A stretch of 64,000 nt of DNA from Billgrantia gudaonensis. GTDB taxonomy: Bacteria > Pseudomonadota > Gammaproteobacteria > Pseudomonadales > Halomonadaceae. Positions 9,901 to 19,991 of this stretch are shown here, one piece after another. The DNA is taken from positions 124,001 through 188,000 of the forward strand of contig NZ_FNES01000005.1 of the NCBI RefSeq assembly GCF_900100195.1. The letters are read 5' to 3'. Below the pieces are notes generated by a model. The model ran no database searches. It saw only the letters and a program-made list of their open reading frames with translations, and was not told the origin of the DNA. The position numbers and the translations under genes are program-made. Each line of letters opens with the position of its first letter. Within the stretch, counting starts at the first letter, position 1.

Positions 9901-10928
9901 TGGATGCCCAGGAACTGCGGCGCACCATCGGCCATATCGACAACTCTCTGCAGGCCGCCGAAGAACTGCTGGGTACTCTGCTCGACATCTCCAAGCTCGA
10001 TGCCGGCGCACTGACGCCGCGACGCAGCCACTTCGCGCTGGCCGACATCGTCCAGCCGCTGCGCGCCGAGTTCGAGGTCATGGCCGAGGAGCGCGGACTC
10101 GACCTGGTGGTGGTTTCGACTCGGAGCTGGGTCGACAGCGACCCGCAGATGCTGCGCCGGATCATTCAGAACTTCCTGTCCAATGCCATCCGCTATACTC
10201 AGGAAGGACGCGTGTTGCTGGGCTGCCGGCGTCACGCCGAGCGGCTCACCATCGAAGTATGGGACTCAGGCCCGGGCATTCCCGAATCCAAGCAGGTAGA
10301 GATATTCCAGGAGTTTCGTCGCCTCGACCAGGTCTCGCGCCACAAGGAGAGCGAGAAAGGCCTGGGGCTCGGCCTATCCATCGCCGACCGCATGAGCCGG
10401 GTACTCGACCATCCGCTACGCGTGCGCTCCTGGGAAGGCTTCGGCACCGTCTTCTCGGTGAGCGTCCCGCTGGTCGCTGCCCAACGGGTGAGTCCTCCCC
10501 GCGAAGCCCCTGCCTCCCGCCGTGCCGGCAACAAGCTCGCCGGTACGCGCATCCTTTGCATCGACAACGAGACGCTGATTCTCGAAGGCATGAAAGCCAT
10601 GCTCTCCGGCTGGGGCTGCGAGGTGTTCACCGCCACCAGCATCGGCGGTGCCAAGTCGATCCTGCGTCATCTGGACGGCGACCCCGACGCCATTCTCGCC
10701 GACTACCACCTGGATAACGAGGTCACCGGCCTGATGGCCCTGGAGGCATTGGCCGAGCGCCTCGAGGATGCCGTGCCGGGCATCGTGATCACTGCCGACC
10801 GCACCGAAGAAGTCGCCGAGGAGGTGAAGCGCACCGGCTACCACCTGCTGCAGAAACCGGTACGCCCCGCCGCCCTGCGTGCCCTGCTCACCCGCACCCT
10901 GCAGGCCAGCCGCGCAGCCAGGGCCTAG
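6984..10928 (+). CDS. CrbS-like hybrid histidine kinase with N-terminal sodium:solute symporter domain
   Basis: 1314 residues. Domains in order: an SLC5/SSS-like transmembrane region (about 1-520), a STAC-type linker (about 530-610), a PAS_7-like domain starting near 647 (ATIENISQGISVVDQNLRL), a second PAS starting near 772, a coiled coil, a HisKA domain with SHDLLQPLNAARLF (phospho-acceptor H953), an HATPase with GLGLGLSIADRMS, and a receiver with CIDNE, phospho-acceptor D1240 and K1291. The start ATG at 6984 has GGGGGAG upstream. The architecture matches CrbS, the sensor of the acetate switch in Vibrio and Pseudomonas that induces acs through CrbR. The crbR-like gene and acs lie immediately downstream on the opposite strand, supporting the role. 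Confidence 0.9.
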   Translation: MFAGWLLIAVSLLYIAVLFTIAWRGDRRAREHGASRRRPVIYSLALAIYCTSWTYYGAVGQAATAGWSFASIYVGPILTFLLFWPVLAKMIRVAKRQNITSIADFIASRYGKAQSLAAFASLVALIGTLPYIALQLKAVAVSFDILTGNGEVGPTPLFTDTAFFVAMVMAAFAILFGTRHTDATEHHEGLIHAVAFESLVKLLSFLLLGAFVTWGMFDGLGDLLGQADTQLELQRQLADQDFGQSFWAQTLLAMLAILCLPRQFHVAVVENTHRDDATKARWLFPLYLLAFAFFVVPLAAAGLSLFPDGSVEPDTFVLAIPMASGNEWLTLLTFIGGFSAATGMVIVATVAVSIMISNEIVIPALFRLRWLDARPRDYGRLVLRARRITIGVILGLAYGFYQMVAEFGSLASIGMLSFAAAAQFAPALIGGLYWKRGNRMGVVAGMNAGFAIWAYSLLMPAMINAGVLPNDWLDGGPFGAAWLTPTALFGLNVGDSFTHGVMLSLGLNLFFYIFVSQVTAQRVVERIQASLFVDSVETRQTSVNRPWTGATTVGDLKVLCERFLGAGQVARAFEDYARRSGQRLDESARASIDVIQFTERFLASVLGASSARIVVNSALQGRGIGISDVISIVDEASQVLEFNRALLQATIENISQGISVVDQNLRLVVWNQRYLELFRFPDHLIRVGAPIDKIFRYNAHNGEYGPGDPEEHVRLLLDNIREGQPHRYVRYRQDGSVLEVQGNPMPGGGFVYTYLDITQQKRIEEALIRSENNIRIYTDNVPALIAYFDKECRYLFTNRAYEQAFGIDRNEVIGKHVDTVITGEMARERAPWIRRALAGERVSFEVSMGSGDAIRYMLVTYTPHFGDSGAILGFFSLYQDITERRLAEFALKETNETLEERVRERTQALSEANAALRQENRVRAEAEQALRQAKQVAEDANASKTRFLAAASHDLLQPLNAARLFTSALSPEVDAQELRRTIGHIDNSLQAAEELLGTLLDISKLDAGALTPRRSHFALADIVQPLRAEFEVMAEERGLDLVVVSTRSWVDSDPQMLRRIIQNFLSNAIRYTQEGRVLLGCRRHAERLTIEVWDSGPGIPESKQVEIFQEFRRLDQVSRHKESEKGLGLGLSIADRMSRVLDHPLRVRSWEGFGTVFSVSVPLVAAQRVSPPREAPASRRAGNKLAGTRILCIDNETLILEGMKAMLSGWGCEVFTATSIGGAKSILRHLDGDPDAILADYHLDNEVTGLMALEALAERLEDAVPGIVITADRTEEVAEEVKRTGYHLLQKPVRPAALRALLTRTLQASRAARA

Positions 10929-10930
10929 CT

Positions 10931-11021
10931 GCGGGTTGCGGGTTGCGGGTTGCGGGTTGCGGGTTGCGGGTTGCGGGTTGCGGGTTGCGGGTTGCGGGTT
11001 GCGGGTTGCGGGTTGCGGGTT
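10931..11021. repeat. Thirteen perfect tandem copies of GCGGGTT (left array of heptad element 1)
   Basis: 91 bp made of exactly 13 identical heptamers, starting 2 nt after the kinase stop codon. The plus strand carries GGG every 7 nt with 4-nt spacers, a textbook G-quadruplex-capable pattern. A partial heptamer and a 23-nt spacer (11022-11044) with ATAGCCTAACTCGCCC follow. The array fills a convergent gene junction and has a same-length relative at 15377-15467. Confidence 0.97.
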
Positions 11022-11044
11022 GCGGGCCATAGCCTAACTCGCCC

Positions 11045-11093
11045 CTCGAAACCCGAAACCCGTATCTCGAAGCTCGAAGCTCGAAGCTCGAAG
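11045..11093. repeat. Seven degenerate heptads ending in four copies of CTCGAAG (right array of heptad element 1)
   Basis: Read in 7-nt steps this is CTCGAAA, CCCGAAA, CCCGTAT, then CTCGAAG four times, 49 bp. The next bases run straight into the stop codon of the crbR-like gene (11095-11097). The heptads are the opposite sense to the GCGGGTT array: the reverse complement of GCGGGTT, in phase, is CCCGCAA. The two arrays can therefore pair imperfectly. Confidence 0.9.
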
Positions 11094-11094
11094 C

Positions 11095-11757
11095 TCAGGA
11101 TTCGACCTTCGGCGGCTCCACCTCGAGCTTCTGGGCGGCGATCACCGCCTGGGTTCGAGAGTGCACGCCCAGCTTGCGCAGGATGGCGGTGACGTGGGCC
11201 TTGATGGTGGCCTCGGAGACGTTGAGCTCGTAGGCGATCTGCTTGTTGAGCAGCCCTTCGGTCAGCATGTTGAGCACGCGGAACTGCTGCGGCGTCAACG
11301 AGGCGATGGCCTCGGCGAAACGAGCTTCCTCCTCGTCGACCTCACCCAGCGCATCGGCCAGTTCCTGGGGCAACCATACCTCCCCGTCGAGGATCTCGCT
11401 CACGGCTTCGGCGATCAGCTGCAGTGACGACGACTTGGGAATGAAGCCCGAAGCTCCGTAATCGATGGCGCGGCGCACCACATGAGGCTCGTCGCTGCCG
11501 GAAACCACGGCCACGGGGATGTCCGGCATCTGACCACGCAGCTGGATCAACCCGGAAAAGCCGTGCGCCCCGGGCATGTGCAGATCGAGCAGAATCAAGT
11601 CGGCATCGGGATGGCGGGTGACCACCTCGTTGGTGGCCTCCATGGTATCGGATTCGACGATCTCGGCCTGCGGTGCCAGCTGACGCAACGCCTGAGTCAG
11701 GGCTGCACGGAACAGCGGATGGTCATCGGCAACGATGAATTTCTGGGCAAAGGCCAT
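11095..11757 (-). CDS. CrbR-like LuxR-family response regulator
   Basis: 220 residues from the ATG at 11757 (GGAGGAGAAT upstream). The receiver domain has the acidic pair in IVADDHP, phospho-acceptor D58 in LILLDLHMPG and the conserved Lys in FIPKSSS. The C-terminal LuxR-type helix-turn-helix includes LTPQQFRVLNML and KQIAYELNVSEATIKAHVTA. In Vibrio and Pseudomonas the homologous CrbR activates acs in response to CrbS. Here the kinase gene is convergent with it across the heptad element, and acs lies 220 bp upstream on the same strand, so partnership with the kinase is a strong inference. Confidence 0.88.
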   Translation of the reverse strand: MAFAQKFIVADDHPLFRAALTQALRQLAPQAEIVESDTMEATNEVVTRHPDADLILLDLHMPGAHGFSGLIQLRGQMPDIPVAVVSGSDEPHVVRRAIDYGASGFIPKSSSLQLIAEAVSEILDGEVWLPQELADALGEVDEEEARFAEAIASLTPQQFRVLNMLTEGLLNKQIAYELNVSEATIKAHVTAILRKLGVHSRTQAVIAAQKLEVEPPKVES

Positions 11758-11923
11758 GGATTCTCCTCCGGTTCCTCGGGCAGTGGGCAAGCCGACTGCA
11801 GGGGCGCTGGCACGATCGCGTGGGGCAACGATCACGACATTCGGTCACGGCATGTTACCCCAACGCCAAAGCGTTTCCCAAGCGCTCGACAAGGCAACTG
11901 ACATTTCCTTGACGACAGCCAGC

Positions 11924-11946
11924 AAAAAGCCGGCCCAAAGGCCGGC
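11924..11946 (-). terminator. Rho-independent terminator of acs
   Basis: On the minus strand GCCGGCC and GGCCGGC form a 7-bp GC stem around a 4-nt loop, followed directly by five T residues. It lies about 30 nt beyond the acs stop, as expected for acs transcripts running leftward. Confidence 0.85.
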
Positions 11947-11977
11947 AAAGGGGTCAAGCGAAACGGGCAAGGCCACC

Positions 11978-13927
<1,950 letters not shown>

Positions 13928-14091
13928 TGAATGGCCTCTTCCAGGAAATGCACCCTCTCAGTGTATGTCACCGACCGCTTGTCGTTGTGGGTCGGAGCCG
14001 GAATCTGCCTTTCAGCATATACCTCTGCACGCCACCTTCCACTTAGACCTTGGTATCAACGATTTTCTTTTTATTTTCATGAGGTTGCACC

Positions 14092-14646
14092 CTATATAGA
14101 AACCAATTCCAAAGACTGATAGACCAAGGTCTGAGCACACTCGCGGCAGCGATAGACCCGTCCTCCGCGAGCCAGAGCGTGACGGCGTGCGGTGAAGGCA
14201 TGCTCGCGGCAGGCGCAGCGATAGCGATAAGGTGCCGGACTCGCATGTCGAGTGTCGAAACGGTGAGTCACCCGCGCGGGCAGGCCGAACAGCTGCCGCA
14301 TGACCGTGCGCCACTCGTGGCCGTGGGGGCGCATTCGGTCGCCCTGCTCGAGGTGATGCACCAGCCAGTGTGCCATCTCGTGGGGCACCACATCGACGAA
14401 GAACGCCTGGCGGTTTTCACGCAGCAGCACGGGATTGAAACGCAGCCCGGCGCGGCCGAAGTGTGCCTGGCCGGCGCACTGGCCGCGCAGGTCGAGCCAC
14501 ACCCGAGGACGAGGCAGATGCGCATGCATCTCCCGGCACAGTTGAAAAGCGGCCTCGACGCGCTCATGCAGCGCTCGATGCAACGCCGCCTCGTCGAGGC
14601 TGTCGAGCCAATCGGCACAGGGGTCGGGAAGCGCTGGTCGGTCCAT
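14092..14646 (-). CDS. sprT: SprT family zinc metalloprotein
   Basis: 184 residues. The zinc-protease motif HEMAHW is central, with a further His pair in RPHGHEWR, and the C-terminal zinc ribbon is seen in RCACREH and YRCRECAQ. This is the SprT/Spartan-like fold. The bacterial protein's physiological role is poorly defined. It is divergent from the YecA-like gene with a 79-bp spacer, and its stop lies 164 bp upstream of the acs start. Confidence 0.9.
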   Translation of the reverse strand: MDRPALPDPCADWLDSLDEAALHRALHERVEAAFQLCREMHAHLPRPRVWLDLRGQCAGQAHFGRAGLRFNPVLLRENRQAFFVDVVPHEMAHWLVHHLEQGDRMRPHGHEWRTVMRQLFGLPARVTHRFDTRHASPAPYRYRCACREHAFTARRHALARGGRVYRCRECAQTLVYQSLELVSI

Positions 14647-14725
14647 GGGATGCTAGAATGCCGTCCTGTCATGGCGGCGTCCAGCCCGCTATCCCGCGAT
14701 CCCCCGAAATGCAGCGAGAGCCACG

Positions 14726-15370
14726 ATGTCAGACACGCCCCAGCCCGAACCGCTCCTCGACGATGACCAGCTAGAACGGCTCGACGACTTTTTTGCCTCC
14801 GATCGGGTCAGCGAGGAGGCTCTCGACCTGATTGGCGCCCACGGTTTCCTGGTGGCGCTGGCCGTCGCCCCGAGCGAGGTGGAGCCGGCGGTGTGGATCG
14901 CCGAGCTGTTTCACGGCGAGCCCCGCTTCGCCGACGCCACCGAGCGCAGCGAAATCCTCGAGCTGCTCGAGCGGCTGCGCAGGAATGCCATCGACGTACT
15001 CGAGCAGGGCGGGCTTCCCGAACTGCCTTTCGACACGTCCCTCGATGGCCTGCCTCCGGAGGAGACGCCCATCGGCGACTGGTGCGCCGGATTCATGGAA
15101 GGCGTATTCCTCGACGAAACGAGCTGGTTCGCTCAAGACGAAGAGGCCGTCGCCACTCTGCTGTTGCCCTTCATGGCGCTTTCGGGCCTGTTCGACGACG
15201 AGCCCGACATGGCCGAGCTCACCGCCGATGCCTCGCGGCTCGATGAATTGGCCGGCCAGTTGCCGGAGCTGGTGCTGGATCTCTACTTGCACTTTCGCGT
15301 ACCGCCGGAGAAAGCCAAGCCCACGCCACGCAAGAAGAAACCGGCCGGTCGCGGCAAGGGAAGGCGGTAA
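14726..15370 (+). CDS. UPF0149/YecA family protein
   Basis: 214 residues, very acidic over most of the length (LLDDDQLERLDDFFASD; GLFDDEPDMAEL) with a short basic tail (KAKPTPRKKKPAGRGKGRR). WIAELFHGEPRF and DWCAGFMEGVF are characteristic of the UPF0149 family. It lacks the C-terminal SEC-C zinc motif found in some YecA proteins. Function is unknown. Its stop is immediately followed by the second heptad repeat element. Confidence 0.85.
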   Translation: MSDTPQPEPLLDDDQLERLDDFFASDRVSEEALDLIGAHGFLVALAVAPSEVEPAVWIAELFHGEPRFADATERSEILELLERLRRNAIDVLEQGGLPELPFDTSLDGLPPEETPIGDWCAGFMEGVFLDETSWFAQDEEAVATLLLPFMALSGLFDDEPDMAELTADASRLDELAGQLPELVLDLYLHFRVPPEKAKPTPRKKKPAGRGKGRR

Positions 15371-15376
15371 GCGGCT

Positions 15377-15467
15377 GCGGGCTGCGGGCTGCGGGCTGCG
15401 GGCTGCGGGCTGCGGGCTGCGGGCTGCGGGCTGCGGGCTGCGGGCTGCGGGCTGCGGGCTGCGGGCT
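15377..15467. repeat. Thirteen perfect tandem copies of GCGGGCT (left array of heptad element 2)
   Basis: 91 bp of 13 identical heptamers, starting 6 nt after the YecA-like stop. It differs from the array at 10931-11021 by the same T-to-C change in every unit, so the units within each array have been kept alike. It also has the G-quadruplex-capable spacing on the plus strand. The spacer at 15468-15490 is the same as in element 1 apart from one base. Confidence 0.97.
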
Positions 15468-15490
15468 GCGGGCAATAGCCTAACTCGCCC

Positions 15491-15539
15491 CTCGAAACCC
15501 GCAACTCGAAACCCGTGGCTCGTGGCTCGTGGCTCGCCA
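15491..15539. repeat. Seven degenerate heptads including CTCGTGG copies (right array of heptad element 2)
   Basis: In 7-nt steps: CTCGAAA, CCCGCAA, CTCGAAA, CCCGTGG, CTCGTGG, CTCGTGG, CTCGCCA, 49 bp. It ends exactly one base before the stop codon of the convergent PLD gene (15540-15542). It has the same length and position as the right array of element 1 but a different dominant heptad. Confidence 0.9.
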
Positions 15540-16661
15540 CTAACGTAGCCTGGTCAGCCACGCATCCAGGGTACCGAAGCACCACTCCCGGGCGCGCTGC
15601 CACCAGGGGCGTCGAATCCACTCGCGGTGGTGGATCTCGTGGCTGGCGGCAAAGTTGCGCTCGAAGAGTCCCGCCACCTCGCTAGCGAAACGGGCGTCGT
15701 CCACCTCCTGGTTGGCCTCCAGGTTCCAATGCAGGCTCCAGTGATCGAAATTGCACGACCCGACGCTCGACCAGCGATCGACCAGGGCGAACTTGGCGTG
15801 GATGAAGCTCGGCTGGAACTCGAAGATACGCACTCCGCTGCGCAGCAGGCGTCGATAGAAACGCTGCCCCGCGTAGCGCACCCCTGGCACGTCATGGTTC
15901 TTGCCCGGCAGCAGCAGTCGCACGTCGACGCCACGCCGCGCCGCCCGAGCCAGCCGCATGCGCAGCGTCAGCGTCGGCACGAAGTAAGGGGTGCACAGCC
16001 AGATCCTCCGCTGAGCGGCAGAGATGCGCCCATGCAGCGAGTGGCGGATGGCCTGGTAGCGATAGCCCTGCCCCCAGACCACCCGTCCGCGCATGCCCCG
16101 ATAGTCCTCGCGCCGCTGCTCGGCCACACCGATTCGATGCACCAACGCCGGAGTGCCGGTACCGCGAGTCATCGGCGAATCCCAAAGGCGGCTGAACAAT
16201 CGCACCCAGTCCGCCACCACCGGCCCCTCGATGGCCACTGCCACCTCGTACCAAGCCTCGAGGAATTCGTCCACGGCCCCGAAACCGCCGGTGAAGGCGA
16301 GCCGACCGTCCACCACCACCAGCTTGCGATGGTCGCGGGTGAGGTTGCGGACCAGCGAATGAAATCCCAGCGGGTTGAACAGACGCAGCGCCACGCCTCC
16401 CTCTTCCAGGCGCCGCCGGTCCGCCGCCGACAGCCCCATGGCGCCGTAACCGTCGAGCATCAGGGCCACCGTCACGCCGCGCCCCGCAGCTCGGGTCAGG
16501 GCATCGATCAGCGCCGTGGCCAGGCGCCCCGACTCCATCAGGTAGAGCTCCACCAACACCGACTCGCTCGCTTCGTCGATGGCTTCGAAGACGGCTGGCA
16601 GGAAGCGAGAAGACTCCGCCAATAACCGGAAACGATTGCCCTCCCGCCAGATGCCCTGCAT
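15540..16661 (-). CDS. Phospholipase D family protein, cardiolipin synthase B-like
   Basis: 373 residues from the ATG at 16661 (GGGAG about 10 nt upstream; an in-frame start 54 nt further up is possible). Two HKD motifs are present, HRKLVVVDGRLAFTGGFG near the middle and HAKFALVDRWSSVGSCNFD near the C-terminus, the paired catalytic halves of PLD enzymes. There are no N-terminal membrane helices, as in ClsB/YbhO-type synthases, so the enzyme is likely peripheral. It probably joins two phosphatidylglycerols, or phosphatidylglycerol with phosphatidylethanolamine, to form cardiolipin. It is divergent from plsB, another phospholipid gene. Confidence 0.85.
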   Translation of the reverse strand: MQGIWREGNRFRLLAESSRFLPAVFEAIDEASESVLVELYLMESGRLATALIDALTRAAGRGVTVALMLDGYGAMGLSAADRRRLEEGGVALRLFNPLGFHSLVRNLTRDHRKLVVVDGRLAFTGGFGAVDEFLEAWYEVAVAIEGPVVADWVRLFSRLWDSPMTRGTGTPALVHRIGVAEQRREDYRGMRGRVVWGQGYRYQAIRHSLHGRISAAQRRIWLCTPYFVPTLTLRMRLARAARRGVDVRLLLPGKNHDVPGVRYAGQRFYRRLLRSGVRIFEFQPSFIHAKFALVDRWSSVGSCNFDHWSLHWNLEANQEVDDARFASEVAGLFERNFAASHEIHHREWIRRPWWQRAREWCFGTLDAWLTRLR

Positions 16662-16797
16662 GCCCCGACTCCCTGGTTGCTTCGTTTCGACACGCTGGCA
16701 TTGACGCACGCTCACTTCCCGAGGGACAGTCCCGCGCCTGCCAACCCAGCACCAACCCGAGCTATACTGCTCTCTCGCTCATCGGACAGGCAAACGG

Positions 16798-19221
16798 ATG
16801 GCCGCTGCAAGCTCCCTGCCCAAGCCCTTGCGCTCCTTGCTGAAGCGACTCCTCGGTCGCTGGGTGGCAGTGCGCCACCTGGAGCCAGACCCGACGACGC
16901 TGGCGCTGAACCCGCAGGCGATCACGCTCTACGTTCTGCCTCGCCCCGCCCTCTCCGATGCCCTGCTGCTGGAGTGCCTGTGTCGGCGTCATGATCTGCC
17001 GCCGGCCACCGGTCGCTATCGGGTGGCTGCGCAGCGCCTGCCGGCCATGCTCGCCCTCCCGCGGCCGCAGCGCCGACACCGACGACACGCCCTTCACGAC
17101 GCCATCGACCTGGTCGCCGAGCATCACGACTTGGAAATCCAACTGATCCCCGTGAGCATTTTCTGGGGACGCGCCCCCGGCAAACGCTTCGGGATGTGGC
17201 GACTGCTGGCCGCCGACAGCTGGCCGCTCACCGGCCGCCTGCGCCGCGCGCTGTCTGTACTGGTCAACGGGCGCGACGTAGAAGTCCAGTTCGGAGCCCC
17301 ACTGCACCTGCGCGACCTGCTCGACGACCGCGGCACCGCCCTGGCGGAACGCAAGGCCGCCCGCCTGCTGCGCGTCCATTTCCGGCGTGTCCGTACGCGC
17401 GTACTGGGCCCCGATCTGTCCCATCGTCGCACGCTGATTCAGGGGCTGGTGGCCAGTCCCAGCGTGCGCCAAGCCATGGCCGAGCAAGCCGACATCGAGG
17501 GGCGGCCGCAGGCTCGCCTGGCCCGCCGCGCGCGACGCTACGGTCACGAGATCGCCTCGAACATGACCTATCCGGTGCTGCGTTTCCTCGACGGCGTACT
17601 GCGTCGGCTATGGAACCGGCTCTACGACGGCGTCGACGTGCGTGGCCTCGAAAGGGTCAAGGTGCTGGCCGGCGACCACACTCTGGTCTACGTGCCCTGC
17701 CACCGCAGTCACATCGACTACCTGTTGCTCTCCTACGTGCTCTACCGCGACGGCCTGATGCCACCGCACATCGCCGCCGGGCGCAACCTCGACATGCCGC
17801 TGATCGGCCCACTGCTGCGCCGTGGCGGCGCCTTCTTCCTGCGGCGCAGTTTTCGCGGCAATTCCCTCTACGCCGCGGTCTTCACCGAATACCTGCATCG
17901 CCTGCTGGCCGCCGGCCATCCCCTGGAATTCTTCATGGAGGGCGGGCGTTCACGCAGCGGCCGCCTGCTCACCCCACGCCCCGGCATGCTGGCGATGACG
18001 CTTCGCTCCTTCCATCGCCTGGCCGCCGACGACGACCGGCAGCGCCTCGCTTTCGTCCCCGTCTACATTGGCTACGAACGCATACTCGAAGGCAGCAGCT
18101 ATCAACGCGAGCTGCGCGGGGCAGGCAAGCGCAAGGAGTCACCGCTGGGCCTGCTCCGCGTGCTCGCCCGGCTGCGCCAGCCCTTCGGTCGGGTCGCCGT
18201 GAACATCGGCGAGCCGCTGCTGCTTGCGCCATTCCTCGACGCCAGCGTACCGGCCTGGCGCAGCGGCGAGGCCACCTCGCGGGCCCCCTGGATCAGCGAG
18301 TCGCTACCTCGCCTGGGAACGGAGCTCGCCCAACGCATCAATGCCGCAGCTGCACTGAACCCGGTCAACCTGGTCGCCCTGGTGCTGTTGGCCACGCCCT
18401 ACCACGCCATCGAAGAAAGCCTCATGGCGCGTCAGCTGGCCCTGCTCGCCGCATTGCAGCGGCGCTGCCCGGGCGGCGACCATGCCAGTCTGCCCGAGGG
18501 GGAGCCGACCCACTGGATCGACCACGTCATCGGCCTCGGCATGATTCGGCGACGCCGCCATCCGCTGGGCGACATTCTCACCGCCACCCCGGAGCAGGCC
18601 GAACTGCTCGCCTGGTATCGCAACAACGTGCTGCACCTGTTCGCCTCGGCGGGGCTCGTCGCCTTCGCCTTCCGCCACGAGGCGCACCACGACCTGACCA
18701 GTCTGCAGGAGTGCCTCGGACCTCCCTGGCCGATCCTGGCCAGAGAGCTCTTCCTGCCCGGCGATTCGCTGCATCGAACCCTGCCGGCGCTGCTCGATGC
18801 CCTGACTCGTGCGGAGCTGCTCAACGCCGACGCCCAAGGCTGGCGACGTGCCGACGCGCTCGAAGCCAGCGAGCAGCTGCGCTTGCTGGGGCGACTGATG
18901 CAGCCATCGCTGGAGCGCGGCTACCTGCTGCTGTCGCTGCTGCTCGAGGTGCCAACGGGCAGCCACGACCGGGATGGCATCATCGAGCGCAGCCAGCAGA
19001 TGGCCGAACGCCTGGCGATGCTCTCCGGCCGCAACGCTCCCGAGTTCTTCGATCGCCGCCTGTTCGCCCGGCTGATCGACAGCCTGGAAGCCGAAGGCTG
19101 GATCGTCCAACGAGAGGGCCGGCTGTACTACGCGACGGCCTTGCCGGAAGCGGCACAACGTACACGGGCACTCTTCGACCCGGCGCTACGCCATCGCCTG
19201 CAGTTGGTCACCCGCGACTGA
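16798..19221 (+). CDS. plsB: Glycerol-3-phosphate acyltransferase PlsB
   Basis: 807 residues, the usual size for PlsB. It carries out the first acylation of glycerol-3-phosphate in phospholipid synthesis at the inner membrane. The acyltransferase HX4D motif is H302-D307 in CHRSHIDYLLLSY. Further motifs are GAFFLRRSF and the FMEGGRSRSGR block, then VPVYIGYERILEG, all diagnostic for PlsB. The start ATG at 16798 follows GACAGGCAAACGG, and TATACT at 16763-16768 could be its -10 box. It is divergent from the PLD/cardiolipin gene and convergent with rsmJ, 8 bp away. Confidence 0.95.
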   Translation: MAAASSLPKPLRSLLKRLLGRWVAVRHLEPDPTTLALNPQAITLYVLPRPALSDALLLECLCRRHDLPPATGRYRVAAQRLPAMLALPRPQRRHRRHALHDAIDLVAEHHDLEIQLIPVSIFWGRAPGKRFGMWRLLAADSWPLTGRLRRALSVLVNGRDVEVQFGAPLHLRDLLDDRGTALAERKAARLLRVHFRRVRTRVLGPDLSHRRTLIQGLVASPSVRQAMAEQADIEGRPQARLARRARRYGHEIASNMTYPVLRFLDGVLRRLWNRLYDGVDVRGLERVKVLAGDHTLVYVPCHRSHIDYLLLSYVLYRDGLMPPHIAAGRNLDMPLIGPLLRRGGAFFLRRSFRGNSLYAAVFTEYLHRLLAAGHPLEFFMEGGRSRSGRLLTPRPGMLAMTLRSFHRLAADDDRQRLAFVPVYIGYERILEGSSYQRELRGAGKRKESPLGLLRVLARLRQPFGRVAVNIGEPLLLAPFLDASVPAWRSGEATSRAPWISESLPRLGTELAQRINAAAALNPVNLVALVLLATPYHAIEESLMARQLALLAALQRRCPGGDHASLPEGEPTHWIDHVIGLGMIRRRRHPLGDILTATPEQAELLAWYRNNVLHLFASAGLVAFAFRHEAHHDLTSLQECLGPPWPILARELFLPGDSLHRTLPALLDALTRAELLNADAQGWRRADALEASEQLRLLGRLMQPSLERGYLLLSLLLEVPTGSHDRDGIIERSQQMAERLAMLSGRNAPEFFDRRLFARLIDSLEAEGWIVQREGRLYYATALPEAAQRTRALFDPALRHRLQLVTRD

Positions 19222-19229
19222 ACCACGGC

Positions 19230-19991
19230 TCATCCTTTCAGGGAGCGATGGACGTAGAGATCATAGCGGCTCGTCTTGCCTTCGAGGACATGGCGCGGCG
19301 GCGGCCCGGCGATGGGCGGCGCCTGGCGCGGACGCTTGACCACCACGCGGTGGCTGGCCACGTCCAACGCCGCCTCGAGCAGTCGCGGAGCATCGTCGTC
19401 GTCGCCGGCCAGGACACGGAACAGGCGCATCTCCTTCTTGACCAGCGCGGACTTGGCACGGTGAGGAAACATGGGGTCGAGATGAACCACCTGGGGCGCC
19501 ACCCCGCTAGCCGCCACCAGGGCGGCGAGCTCACGGGTGGCATCGCCATGGGCGAGGTGCAGTCGAGCCGCCATCGCCGCTGTATCGGGAGCGGCCAGCG
19601 CCCGAGCCAGGCCGTCGTCGAGCAGCGCGGCGATCGCCGCCACCCGCTCGATCATCAACACCTCGGCGCCGAGACTCGCCAGCACGAAGGCGTCGCGTCC
19701 CAGTCCGGCAGTGGCATCGATCACGCTGGGCGTGACCCCTCCCGTCAGGCCACAGGCACGGGCGATCAGCTGGCCGCGCCCGCCGCCGAAACGGCGCCGA
19801 TGGGCGACTCGGCCGGCGACGAAATCCACCGCCAGCGGTGCGCCGAAACGCCGCGGATCACCACCCAGTACCAGCCGGTCGCCCTCGCGGCGCAGCACCA
19901 GTTCGGCCTCGGCGGCATCCCCCAGGGGCAACCCCAGCCGCTGCGCCAGGCCGGCATCCGATACCACGACCGCCGCCCGGGAATCGCTCAT
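19230..19991 (-). CDS. rsmJ: 16S rRNA (guanine1516-N2)-methyltransferase RsmJ
   Basis: 253 residues from the ATG at 19991, which overlaps the tsaB stop in an ATGA arrangement. It is a SAM-dependent methyltransferase: [19 protein letters not shown] is motif I of the RsmJ family, followed by [20 protein letters not shown], which is characteristic of RsmJ. Size agrees with E. coli RsmJ (250). A longer frame upstream runs inside tsaB and is not used. Confidence 0.93.
   Translation of the reverse strand: MSDSRAAVVVSDAGLAQRLGLPLGDAAEAELVLRREGDRLVLGGDPRRFGAPLAVDFVAGRVAHRRRFGGGRGQLIARACGLTGGVTPSVIDATAGLGRDAFVLASLGAEVLMIERVAAIAALLDDGLARALAAPDTAAMAARLHLAHGDATRELAALVAASGVAPQVVHLDPMFPHRAKSALVKKEMRLFRVLAGDDDDAPRLLEAALDVASHRVVVKRPRQAPPIAGPPPRHVLEGKTSRYDLYVHRSLKG

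Noticed and set aside
8660..10717. 685-codon plus-strand frame inside the hybrid kinase
   Set aside because: Out of frame with the kinase and Arg/Pro-rich; the kinase domains are intact in the other frame.
10416..11030. Minus-strand open frame with repeated RNPQPAT
   Set aside because: It arises because a 7-nt repeat has no stop in any frame; it overlaps the kinase gene and has no start signal or family.
15283..15621. Minus-strand frame with repeated RSPQPAA, and the plus-strand counterpart
   Set aside because: Same 7-nt repeat effect in element 2; overlaps the YecA-like and PLD genes.
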